42,951 nt of DNA from Oscillospiraceae bacterium. Its GTDB lineage: Bacteria > Bacillota > Clostridia > Oscillospirales > Acutalibacteraceae. Numbering within the stretch: the first letter of the stretch is position 1; each line of letters opens with the position of its first letter. This document shows positions 31,717-39,656 of the stretch, piece by piece. Below the pieces are notes generated by a model that worked only from the letters and a program-made list of their open reading frames with translations, did no database searches and was not told the DNA's origin. Both the position numbers and the translations under genes were made by a program. Location of the stretch: assembly GCA_015065765.1 (NCBI GenBank), contig SVPP01000020.1, forward strand, positions 1 through 42,951, read 5' to 3'.

Positions 31717-33969
31717 TTATTTTTCAGAACTCATTGTGAAAACGAGTTCTCCTCCTTTCATAAGTTCTTCGTGAGTAAGATATGTGTCTGTAAGCTCTTT
31801 TCCGTTCAGAGTTACTTTTTCAACATATATGTTTTTATCGCTCTGGTTCAAAGCAGTCATTTTAAGTGTTTTACCGTTTGAAAGAGTAATTTCAGCACTG
31901 TCAAGGTTAGGTGAGCCAAGCCAGTATTTGTCAGTGCCTGCAAGGGGATAGAAGCCCATTGCAGAGAACACATACCATGCACCGAGTGTTCCACCGTCAT
32001 CGTTGCCGTCAAGGCCGTTGATGTCTGTGCTGTAACGTTCTTTAAGTGTCCAGCGAACCCACTTCTGAGTAAGGTCTGCTCTGCCTGCGTTTGCAAAGAG
32101 GTAAGGCGTGTGAATATCGTGCTGGTTACCTATCCAGTAGCCATGACCGGGATCAAGGAAAGCTCTTGTGGGAGCCGCATCTTCCATGAAATCTTCAAGC
32201 TCTGATACGAAATATTCTTCTGAGCCAAAAAGTTCAATCATACCGTCAATGTCCTGTAAAGCAGACCATCTCCACTGTCTTGCACTGCCTTCGCAATAGC
32301 AGTCAGCATATTTCTTAATCATAATCGCATCGTAGAAGGTTGTGATGTAGGGATTGAAATGGCTTTCAAAAGTACCGTCTGAATTTCTTGCCTGGAAGTA
32401 TTTTGTTTCAGGATTGAATGTGTTTTTATAGTACATGGATTTTGCAGCGTATTTTTCAGCGTCTTCAGTTCTGCCAAGAGCAGTGGCGAGAGTTGCAATT
32501 GCAGCATCTTCCCATGAATATTCGAGAGTACGGCTGACAGAGTATCTGCCGTCTGAAATATCGTTGGGAACATATCCGTACTGATTATATTCGTTCATCC
32601 ATTCTCTTCCGACTTTGTATACACCTGTATCGGAAGATTTTTTCATGTATTCGTAAAGTGTTTCAATATCGTAATCACGGAAGCCTTTTATGTAGCTTTC
32701 AGCAATAACAATATTTGCAGGGTCGCCGATCATAGAGCCTGCATAGCCTGCACCCATTGCCCAACGGGGGATAGCACCGCCTGTCTTTGCCATTTCAGCG
32801 AGGCTGTTGAGACAATCGTTCTGCACCTCGCCGTTCATAAGCATATAGAGAGAATGAGTGTTCCTGCAGGTGTCCCACAGTGACAGGTCAGTTCTGTATG
32901 TGTAATCTTCTGCTACATGAACCTGTTTGTCAAAGCCTAAGTATTCGCCGTTTACATCAGTGAAGTTTGTAGGCATTATCATTGTGTGATAAAGATTTGT
33001 GTAGAAAGTAGTTTTAATATCTTCATCTGCACTTTCGATATCAATAAGTGAAAGGTGATTTTCCCATGCATCAACGGTTTTCTGTCTTACACCGTCAAAG
33101 TCAAGACCTTTTGTTTCCGTTTCGAGGTTGAGAAGTGCGTTTTCGGTGCTTACAAAGCTGATACCTACTTTTACTTCAACGCTCTGGTCCTTAAGGTCAC
33201 CGAAGTTGATGTCAACCTTAAGGTCTGATTCGTCACCGACAATTTTACATTCTTTAATTTCCTTATCAGCTTTCAGTGCGAAGTAGCAGGGAAGTCCGTC
33301 ATATCTGTCGGAGAATGCTGCATGAAGCTCTGCTCCGCCTGTGATAATACCTGTTTCTTTGTCATATTCAGCAAATCCTTTTTCAGCGTGTCTGTTGTTG
33401 AAAGCACTTGTAATATCAAGTGAAAGTCTCGCATCTTTTGAGTGATTCCAGGTATATCTGTGGACACCTGTATGCTGGTCGGCAGTCATTTCAGCAAGAC
33501 AACCGAGGGATTTGAGATAAACTGCGTAGTAACCTGCAGATGCAACCTCATTTGAGTGAGAGTAGGGGATGATACCTGCTTTTTTGTCACCTACGGCAGG
33601 GGTGATCCTGAAAATGCAGTAGTCCTCAGCACCTGTACCTGAAAGTCTTGAATGGCTGAAGCCCATCAGATGACCTTGCTCATAATAGTATCCTGAGGTG
33701 TTTGTTTTGACGATATAAGCACCGCCGATGAAAGATGTGTCAGCACCGAGTCTCACTGCACCGAAAGGAGCAGAAGCAGCAGGACTTACCATGCCGCAGG
33801 TCCAGGGTGTTCCGCCTGTTCCAATAAAGGGGTCAACATACTTTGTGTAGTTGCCGGTAACTGTTTCAGGCATGTCGATGCCCTTTGGCGCAACACCGTT
33901 TGCGATTCCTGCAAAAAGTGTTTCGAGAGTCACGAAAACTGCGACAAAAATTCTGATAATCTGCCACAT
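31717..33969 (-). CDS. GH92 alpha-mannosidase, secreted form
   Basis: A 750-residue protein; ATG 33969 follows GGAGGG. Residues 1-24 form an export segment with a glutamate in its core (VAVFVTLETLFAGIA). GH92 motifs follow: KYVDPFIGTGG (43-53), GMVSPAASAPFGAVRLGADT (59-78), LSLWDTCRN (362-370), YCEGSARQWRW (E560, candidate catalytic acid), DIHTPYLFANAG (618-629) and GNDDGGTLGAWYV (655-667, base region). The enzyme should remove terminal alpha-mannose from glycans outside the cell. Together with the cytoplasmic GH92 at 16263-18479 it suggests mannan or N-glycan breakdown in two compartments. It diverges from the BIG2 gene at 34111. Confidence 0.94.
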   Translation of the reverse strand: MWQIIRIFVAVFVTLETLFAGIANGVAPKGIDMPETVTGNYTKYVDPFIGTGGTPWTCGMVSPAASAPFGAVRLGADTSFIGGAYIVKTNTSGYYYEQGHLMGFSHSRLSGTGAEDYCIFRITPAVGDKKAGIIPYSHSNEVASAGYYAVYLKSLGCLAEMTADQHTGVHRYTWNHSKDARLSLDITSAFNNRHAEKGFAEYDKETGIITGGAELHAAFSDRYDGLPCYFALKADKEIKECKIVGDESDLKVDINFGDLKDQSVEVKVGISFVSTENALLNLETETKGLDFDGVRQKTVDAWENHLSLIDIESADEDIKTTFYTNLYHTMIMPTNFTDVNGEYLGFDKQVHVAEDYTYRTDLSLWDTCRNTHSLYMLMNGEVQNDCLNSLAEMAKTGGAIPRWAMGAGYAGSMIGDPANIVIAESYIKGFRDYDIETLYEYMKKSSDTGVYKVGREWMNEYNQYGYVPNDISDGRYSVSRTLEYSWEDAAIATLATALGRTEDAEKYAAKSMYYKNTFNPETKYFQARNSDGTFESHFNPYITTFYDAIMIKKYADCYCEGSARQWRWSALQDIDGMIELFGSEEYFVSELEDFMEDAAPTRAFLDPGHGYWIGNQHDIHTPYLFANAGRADLTQKWVRWTLKERYSTDINGLDGNDDGGTLGAWYVFSAMGFYPLAGTDKYWLGSPNLDSAEITLSNGKTLKMTALNQSDKNIYVEKVTLNGKELTDTYLTHEELMKGGELVFTMSSEK

Positions 33970-34007
33970 AATAATCCCTCCGCAAATTATTAAATATTAT
34001 TAAGTTT

Positions 34008-34036
34008 AATATATATTAGAAAGAGGAAAAAGTCAA
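34008..34036 (-). promoter_or_regulatory. Promoter of the secreted GH92/DUF4838 operon
   Basis: Minus strand: TTGACT (34036-34031), a 17-bp spacer, then TATATT (34013-34008). It is divergent from the promoter at 34062, with 25 bp between the two -35 boxes. Confidence 0.55.
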
Positions 34037-34061
34037 TGAATTATGTAAATAAAAATTTCAG

Positions 34062-34090
34062 TTGCAATACGATATCCTGTGTGTTAAAAT
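34062..34090 (+). promoter_or_regulatory. Promoter of the small BIG2 protein gene
   Basis: TTGCAA (34062-34067), a 17-bp spacer, then TAAAAT (34085-34090), 20 nt before the ATG at 34111, which has a strong GGGGGAAGGA site. Confidence 0.6.
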
Positions 34091-34110
34091 GAAAAAAAGG
34101 GGGAAGGACA

Positions 34111-34707
34111 ATGAAAAGAATATTATCAGTTTTTTTAGTGATTCTTACTGTATTTTCTGTTTTTACCCTTGGCGTAAGCGGTAAGAGCGATTCGGTAGAG
34201 ATTAATATATCTGTTGAAGGTGCAGGTAAAGCGACGAAGTCCCTTACGGCAGAAAAAGGTGATAGGGTAAGTCTTTCTGTTAAAGCAGACGAACTGGCGA
34301 GGTTTCTCGGTTGGTATGAAAACGGAGAGCTTGTCAGCGAAAAAGAAGTTTACACCTTTACTGCGAAAACAGACAGAGATTTGCTTGCAAAGTTTACAAC
34401 AATGCAGTCAGCGGAAAATATTCACATTTTCATGACGTACAAACGTAAAACCTTCAATATCAATGAGCATCTCAATCTTCCTGAAAAGGGAAATTATAAA
34501 GTAACTTACGAATCTTCTGATGAAGAGGTAGCGATAATCGACAAAGACGGCAACGTAAAAACAACGGGTAGAGGCGAGGGCGTAATTACCTACACAGTGA
34601 CTCTTGAAAACGGCAAAAAAGTTACTCAATCAATAGGAATCAAAGTGGTCTTTACTCCAAGACAGTGGTTTATTTATATCTTCCTCTTCGGTTGGCTGTG
34701 GTACTGA
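34111..34707 (+). CDS. Secreted InlB-repeat/BIG2 protein with aromatic C-terminal tail
   Basis: A 198-residue protein. Residues 1-24 are a signal peptide (MKRILSVFLVILTVFSVFTL). Residues 28-95 resemble a Listeria-Bacteroides repeat (ARFLGWYENGELV, LLAKF). Residues about 100-180 form a BIG2-type Ig domain (YKVTYESSDEEVAIIDKDGN, TTGRGEGVITYTVT). The last residues, 185-198, are the hydrophobic aromatic tail QWFIYIFLFGWLWY, which ends right at the stop. The same tail closes the 1209-residue protein downstream, so it is probably a shared retention or sorting signal. There is no LPxTG motif or basic anchor. The function of the protein is unknown; a surface adhesin or carbohydrate-binding role would suit its domains. 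Confidence 0.8.
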   Translation: MKRILSVFLVILTVFSVFTLGVSGKSDSVEINISVEGAGKATKSLTAEKGDRVSLSVKADELARFLGWYENGELVSEKEVYTFTAKTDRDLLAKFTTMQSAENIHIFMTYKRKTFNINEHLNLPEKGNYKVTYESSDEEVAIIDKDGNVKTTGRGEGVITYTVTLENGKKVTQSIGIKVVFTPRQWFIYIFLFGWLWY

Positions 34708-34719
34708 TGAATAACAAAA
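34677..34719 (+). repeat. 43-bp repeat, copy 1, spanning a gene end
   Basis: This stretch covers the tail codons (FLFGWLWY), the stop and 12 bases beyond it. It is identical to 38381-38423 except for two silent C/T changes. The identity past the stop codon (TGATGAATAACAAAA) points to duplication or gene conversion of DNA, not just protein-level selection. Confidence 0.9.
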
Positions 34720-34781
34720 AACTTAAAAAATAAAATCCGAACTGTCATTATGGTTGGAATATTAAATAAGGAGAAATAAAA

Positions 34782-37700
34782 ATGAAAAATATCTTCAAAC
34801 GGACATTGGCAATTATTTTGATGTTGGTTATGACAGTTTCTGTTGTAACACCTGCAGTGTTTGCAGAAAATGAAGAGTTACAAAACGGTAATTCTGAGAT
34901 GGAAATGGTAACGCAATCAGGTCTTGGTATAATTGCGAATAATCTTATGTCTGCTGAGGATAATGAGGATTATTTAATAACATCGGTCAAAGTGACAGGT
35001 AAAACTGCGACGGTTGAACTTCATAATGCGGCAAGTTGTACTTTGGTTGTGGCTATTTATGATGAAAACACAGAGAAAATGTTAGCATCAGGTGTAGAAA
35101 AAATTGAAGCGAATACTGATTTAGCTGATGTTGAAATTGATATAAAAACAATGCCGAAAAAATTTGTTGCAAAAGCATTTTTGTTGGGTAGCAACAATAA
35201 CGCACTATGCAAAGAGTTTGTGAGCGTTGAATATACAACTGATTTTGCTACATATATGCAGAAAACTCCTGATGATTATGTCGGTGAAGAGATAATCATT
35301 TTCGACAGTACTAATGAAATTGTTGACTTTGCTGTTCTTGGCGATACTGTTCAGTCATCTGATAAAAACGCTTCAATGACGTTTACATATGATGAACGGA
35401 CGAAAACATACACATTTAAAAAGGCAATCGATGATGTTAAAAATCTGAAAGCGGGCGACGTTTATTACTATGAATATGGAATAAAGTCAAATGAATTTCT
35501 CCTCTTTAAAGTAAAATCAATATCAGTTTCTGGCTCAACGGTTGAAATTGTTCAGGATGAAAATATTGACCTGAGCGACGCTTTCAAATTTGTCCGTATT
35601 GATGATACCTCTGATTTTTCTGAGGTAAAAGTTGATGATAGTCAACTTGGTGAGGCTTTGTCATCTGTTGAAACTGTAACTTTATCTAACAACGGTGGAA
35701 AAGAAATCAACAAAGTAGCTGAGTATAAAAAAGAATATGTTGTTGATCATAAAATTTCAAAAGGTGATACCTCTGTTACTATAAAAGGTTCACTTGGTTT
35801 GGCATTAACATTTAGTGTAAAGCTTTATTATGACTACTCTCTTTTCGGCGAGGATTATTTTGAGTTTGAATTTGATGAAAGAGCCAAATTTGCCTTTGAA
35901 CTTTCTGTCACGGGAAAATATGTGCTTGACAAAGACCTTCTTAAAATCCCCTTGGCCAAAGTGCCTGTAGGTCCTTTTACTATCAATGTAGAACTTGCTC
36001 CTGTTATTGAAGTAACAGCATCTGTAACATTCCTGGCATCTCTGGAAATCTATGATAAAATAACAGCAGACAATGCAAACGGAATGAAAAAGTACCGGAC
36101 GGTAGACAGTGATACAGATTTATCTCTGGAATTAAAATTTGAGGTGAAAATCGGTGTCGAAATCACACTTAGTGTAAGGTTTATAGAAATTGTGGATCTT
36201 TCAGTAGTTGGCGAAGGCGGTGCAAAATTTGTCGGAACGATACTGTACGATAAAGATGTGATTCACACCTGTAAAACCTGTATTGACGGCGATTGTTTTG
36301 TTTACTACGATATAGATATTGTTTTTTCAATAACCATAATTGAAGATATACTTGATTGGGAATGGAAAATTGCAAACTTCAGTGATGAATTCAAAATGTT
36401 TGAGTTTTACATTTCGTTCCCCGAAACAGGTGGTGTCGTTTTTGGCGAAGGAAAATGTCCGAATATCAAAGAAAAAGGAGTTTTCACAGGCAACGAAAAA
36501 GTAGGAGATATCATAACTTTTGGTTCATATCCTCAAAGTCAGGTTACAAATTCAACACTCATTTCTGCACTGAATAAATTACCAAAAACATGGAAGTCTT
36601 ATGGGTATTATGATGGGTCGATGGTTCCTGGTGACTGGATGAAATATGCTGATGTAACATACAACGGCAACAAATATCGAGCAGTAACTTTCAGTAAATA
36701 CAGACCGTTTGCGACAATAATACATAATCCCGATATAATATCAGATCAAGAAAATAATGGTTATTATAAAAATACGGTATATTGGTTTAAATACGAACCA
36801 CTTTCATGGAGAGTTCTTGATCCAGAAGAGGGTTTTGTCTTGTGTAATAATATAATTGATTCACAACCTTACAATAATACCATTTATTATAGTTATATTG
36901 ATGGTTTATCTTATGGAGATAAAAACTATACAGCATATTCAAATGACTATTCTCAAAGTTCCATGAGACGCTGGTTGAATAATGATTTTTATAATGCCGC
37001 ATTTACATCTGAAGAAAAGAATGATATATATAATTCAATTCAAGATAATAGATGTGAAATAACAGCGTTTGAAGATTTTGATAGAAAATCCACATATGAT
37101 AAAATTTTCTTGCTCTCATATGACGAGGTTACCAATAGTTCATATGGCTTTTTATCTGACACAGGTTCTGAGGATGTAAATCGCATGGCAAAAGGAACGG
37201 ATTATGCAAAAAGCCAGGGGTTATATGTTAGCGAATCATCGAGTGACTCATTGTGGTGGTTGAGAACAGCAGGACATCAAGACTATAATGGCTGCGTTGC
37301 AGACGGATATGTAGATTTTCAAGGTGAATATGTTAATCGTACTCTTTATGGCGTCCGTCCAGCAATCAAACTTAAAACACCATCATCTAAGTCTGTTGAA
37401 GTTGTTTCGGAAGAAACTCATTCCAACGGTGCGATTGTAACTGAATCGCTTTTCGATGTTTCAAAAGACAGTTGTGTTGCGGGAAACAGTTACATTCTCA
37501 TGAATGTTGCTGATTATAAAAGTGGTTTTGAACTTTCTGTAGAAAACCTTTATTTCATTAATCATATTGTTGCTGACAACAATGGTAAAATCAGCACTCA
37601 GTTTATTCCGAAAGTTTCAGATACTGACAGCACGACATTAATTATCGGCGATTTCGGTAAAGGTGTTGAGGCGAAGAAAATTGTTCCTGACAATTTGGGA

Positions 37701-38411
37701 GAAAGATTCACTGAACTTCGTCTTCTCAATGCAACAGCATATAAAAACGGTAACATTATTACAGTTTTTTCTTTTGAAGATGCAGAGCGTATGGCGATTT
37801 ATTCAACTACTTTCAGCGGTAAAACTGTTTCAGTAGAAACATCGGGTACACCGATTACTGTTTCTTCTTCAAAGGCGTATGTGCTTAAGTTCAATGATTG
37901 GCACAAAAACGACAATGAAGTGAAATCAACAATCAAAATCGGAAACATCAGATATAATCTCAACTTTGTATTTAATGTTGAAAACGGCGGTCATGATTAT
38001 ACATCAGTTGTGACAGAGCCTACGGAAACAGAGAAAGGTTACACAACCTATACCTGTTCAATTTGCGGAGGTTCCTATGTATGGAATTATGTTCCGGCAA
38101 CAGGAAAAGTTGAGTCTGTAAAAATTTCAGATGTTGCTCTCGGTTATAAATCATCAACAGTACTTGATCCTGATGTCAGACTAACTGCGGACATTGATTA
38201 TACCGTTGAGTATTTATCTTCCGATGCATCTGTTGTAACTGTTGATAAAGAAGGAAATCTTGTTGCAACAGGAACAGGTGAAGCGGAAATCACAGTTAAA
38301 GTTACTGACGAAAATGGTAACGTAGTTGAAGATACTTGCAAGGTTACAGTATCTTACGTGTGGTGGCAGTGGCTCATTATTATCTTCCTCTTCGGCTGGC
38401 TGTGGTATTGA
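34782..38411 (+). CDS. Large secreted multidomain surface protein with DUF6273 and BIG2 domains
   Basis: A 1209-residue protein; ATG 34782 follows AAGGAG. Residues 1-28 are a signal peptide ending VTPAVFA. Residues 30-560 are mostly beta-rich and unassigned. Residues about 575-865 are DUF6273 (DIITFGSYPQSQVTNSTLIS, LSWRVLD, SSMRRWLNNDFYNAAFT, WWLRTAG, YGVRPAIKL), related to the FGE-sulfatase/C-type-lectin fold. Around 1093-1098 is a CSICGG knuckle within TEKGYTTYTCSICGGSYVW, common in clostridial surface proteins. Residues 1109-1190 are BIG2 (YLSSDASVVTVDKEGNLVAT). The tail WQWLIIIFLFGWLWY ends the protein. It is probably an adhesin or substrate-binding protein kept at the envelope by the tail. 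No catalytic site is evident. Confidence 0.85.
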   Translation: MKNIFKRTLAIILMLVMTVSVVTPAVFAENEELQNGNSEMEMVTQSGLGIIANNLMSAEDNEDYLITSVKVTGKTATVELHNAASCTLVVAIYDENTEKMLASGVEKIEANTDLADVEIDIKTMPKKFVAKAFLLGSNNNALCKEFVSVEYTTDFATYMQKTPDDYVGEEIIIFDSTNEIVDFAVLGDTVQSSDKNASMTFTYDERTKTYTFKKAIDDVKNLKAGDVYYYEYGIKSNEFLLFKVKSISVSGSTVEIVQDENIDLSDAFKFVRIDDTSDFSEVKVDDSQLGEALSSVETVTLSNNGGKEINKVAEYKKEYVVDHKISKGDTSVTIKGSLGLALTFSVKLYYDYSLFGEDYFEFEFDERAKFAFELSVTGKYVLDKDLLKIPLAKVPVGPFTINVELAPVIEVTASVTFLASLEIYDKITADNANGMKKYRTVDSDTDLSLELKFEVKIGVEITLSVRFIEIVDLSVVGEGGAKFVGTILYDKDVIHTCKTCIDGDCFVYYDIDIVFSITIIEDILDWEWKIANFSDEFKMFEFYISFPETGGVVFGEGKCPNIKEKGVFTGNEKVGDIITFGSYPQSQVTNSTLISALNKLPKTWKSYGYYDGSMVPGDWMKYADVTYNGNKYRAVTFSKYRPFATIIHNPDIISDQENNGYYKNTVYWFKYEPLSWRVLDPEEGFVLCNNIIDSQPYNNTIYYSYIDGLSYGDKNYTAYSNDYSQSSMRRWLNNDFYNAAFTSEEKNDIYNSIQDNRCEITAFEDFDRKSTYDKIFLLSYDEVTNSSYGFLSDTGSEDVNRMAKGTDYAKSQGLYVSESSSDSLWWLRTAGHQDYNGCVADGYVDFQGEYVNRTLYGVRPAIKLKTPSSKSVEVVSEETHSNGAIVTESLFDVSKDSCVAGNSYILMNVADYKSGFELSVENLYFINHIVADNNGKISTQFIPKVSDTDSTTLIIGDFGKGVEAKKIVPDNLGERFTELRLLNATAYKNGNIITVFSFEDAERMAIYSTTFSGKTVSVETSGTPITVSSSKAYVLKFNDWHKNDNEVKSTIKIGNIRYNLNFVFNVENGGHDYTSVVTEPTETEKGYTTYTCSICGGSYVWNYVPATGKVESVKISDVALGYKSSTVLDPDVRLTADIDYTVEYLSSDASVVTVDKEGNLVATGTGEAEITVKVTDENGNVVEDTCKVTVSYVWWQWLIIIFLFGWLWY

Positions 38412-38423
38412 TGAATAACAAAA
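38381..38423 (+). repeat. 43-bp repeat, copy 2, spanning a gene end
   Basis: The partner of 34677-34719, with two mismatches in 43 bases. The copy ends inside the left arm of the following terminator. Confidence 0.9.
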
Positions 38424-38465
38424 CCCTTGAAAGTTTAAAAGCTTTCAAGGGTTTAACCTTTTTTC
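38421..38465. terminator. Bidirectional terminator
   Basis: AAACCCTTGAAAG (38421-38433) pairs with CTTTCAAGGGTTT (38442-38454), followed by AACCTTTTTT; the A-run to the left serves the minus strand. It separates the convergent surface-protein and FliB-type genes. Confidence 0.85.
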
Positions 38466-39477
38466 AAATTAACGACATCAGGTCTTCCGTACCGAAGCTG
38501 CTGTAGAGCATTTCATCAAGCAAATCCATATTCATATCTGAATATTCAACTTCCTTTGAGAAACTGTACATGATTTTAACTCTTGTCTCAAAATCAAGGA
38601 ATTCAAAGCAGGAATAAATTCTGCTTATTACTATTGATGCAAAAATACCGTATTTTACTTTTGTCAGCACGTCATAATCGTAAACGGCTTTCAGAAGATA
38701 TCTGAAAATATAATATTTCATCAGCTTTTCAAAATCACTCTGATAAATGTTCAGTGCATTTGAGGAAAGCGTTTTCGTTTTAAGGTTTTGTATAAATTCT
38801 CGTCGTTCTACACTTATGTATTCCATATTTTCAAGGATTGTCAGGCAAGTGCCGAAATCTCTGTGCTGTGTTTCATCAGTGAAATCGTCACCGTCAAGTT
38901 CTCTTTGAACTTTTTTTGCCATGTCAAGAATATTCTTGGCTTTTTCTTTAAAACTCAATTCGTTTTTTTCAAGAACAGCAAAAATTCCATTTCTTAAAGT
39001 AGTCAGTGTGTCAAGAAGTTGCTCGTCAATATCTGTGCTTTCACAGTCACATTCATCGTAAGGCTTTAAAGCAAAAGGCTCTTTCTCTGACAGAATTATT
39101 TTCGCTCCTTCAGGGCATCCGAAACCAAGTCCCATTTCACGGAAAGAACCGAAGTCATCAAAGAATCTGGGGAAAAGAGTACAGGTTTTGCTGAGAAAAT
39201 TTTCACCTTTTTCAGCTTGGATTTCGCATAAATTGCAATTGTTCAGAAACGGACAGCTGTCACCTTCGCAAAGAGTGAAAATATTGCACCCTGTTTCATC
39301 GTGTGTCAGATGCTTTCTGATTTTATTACCAAGGTCGCCGTCAACCTTTGAATATTTTTCCGCAGTTTCTTCATCAATGTCAACTTCCCAGCCGACACAG
39401 CATGTGTCAGGACACTTGTCTGCGATGCACCTGAACTTATCGAAATATGTGGGAACAAAAACTTTAATTTCAATCAC
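38464..39477 (-). CDS. FliB-family (flagellin lysine N-methylase-like) cysteine-cluster protein
   Basis: About 337 residues. The family usually begins M-K-V-x-V-P-x-Y; the frame here reads IEIKVFVPTYFDKF, and there is no ATG. GTG 39477 is used, but the ribosome-like AAGGCGGTG lies best for an ATT at 39468, and TTG 39522 is a third choice. The N-terminal cluster C17-x4-C22-x3-C26-C27 (CIADKCPDTCCVGW) and a second group (CPFLNNCNLCEIQ, KTCTLFPRF) are diagnostic of the CxxCxxCC/FliB family and suggest a metal or Fe-S centre. Salmonella FliB methylates flagellin lysines, but no flagellar gene is in this window, so the substrate may be another protein. Confidence 0.85.
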   Translation of the reverse strand: MIEIKVFVPTYFDKFRCIADKCPDTCCVGWEVDIDEETAEKYSKVDGDLGNKIRKHLTHDETGCNIFTLCEGDSCPFLNNCNLCEIQAEKGENFLSKTCTLFPRFFDDFGSFREMGLGFGCPEGAKIILSEKEPFALKPYDECDCESTDIDEQLLDTLTTLRNGIFAVLEKNELSFKEKAKNILDMAKKVQRELDGDDFTDETQHRDFGTCLTILENMEYISVERREFIQNLKTKTLSSNALNIYQSDFEKLMKYYIFRYLLKAVYDYDVLTKVKYGIFASIVISRIYSCFEFLDFETRVKIMYSFSKEVEYSDMNMDLLDEMLYSSFGTEDLMSLI

Positions 39478-39583
39478 CGCCTTAATGAATATTATTTTAT
39501 CATTGTTTCTCTGTTCTGACAAGTGTAATTTTTAAACCCGGATTCGTTGTATAAATATATTTCGTTGTGTATTTTTACAGACT

Positions 39584-39612
39584 TTGACAAATCGCAGAAA
39601 AAGGTATAATAT
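39584..39612 (+). promoter_or_regulatory. Promoter of the 600-residue protein gene
   Basis: TTGACA (39584-39589), then TATAAT at 39605-39610 with a short 15-bp spacer, or TAATAT at 39607-39612 with a 17-bp spacer. The ATG at 39657 is about 45 nt downstream. Confidence 0.65.
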
Positions 39613-39656
39613 CTATGTAGTAATACCTATCTGTTTTGATAATAAGGAATGATGTT

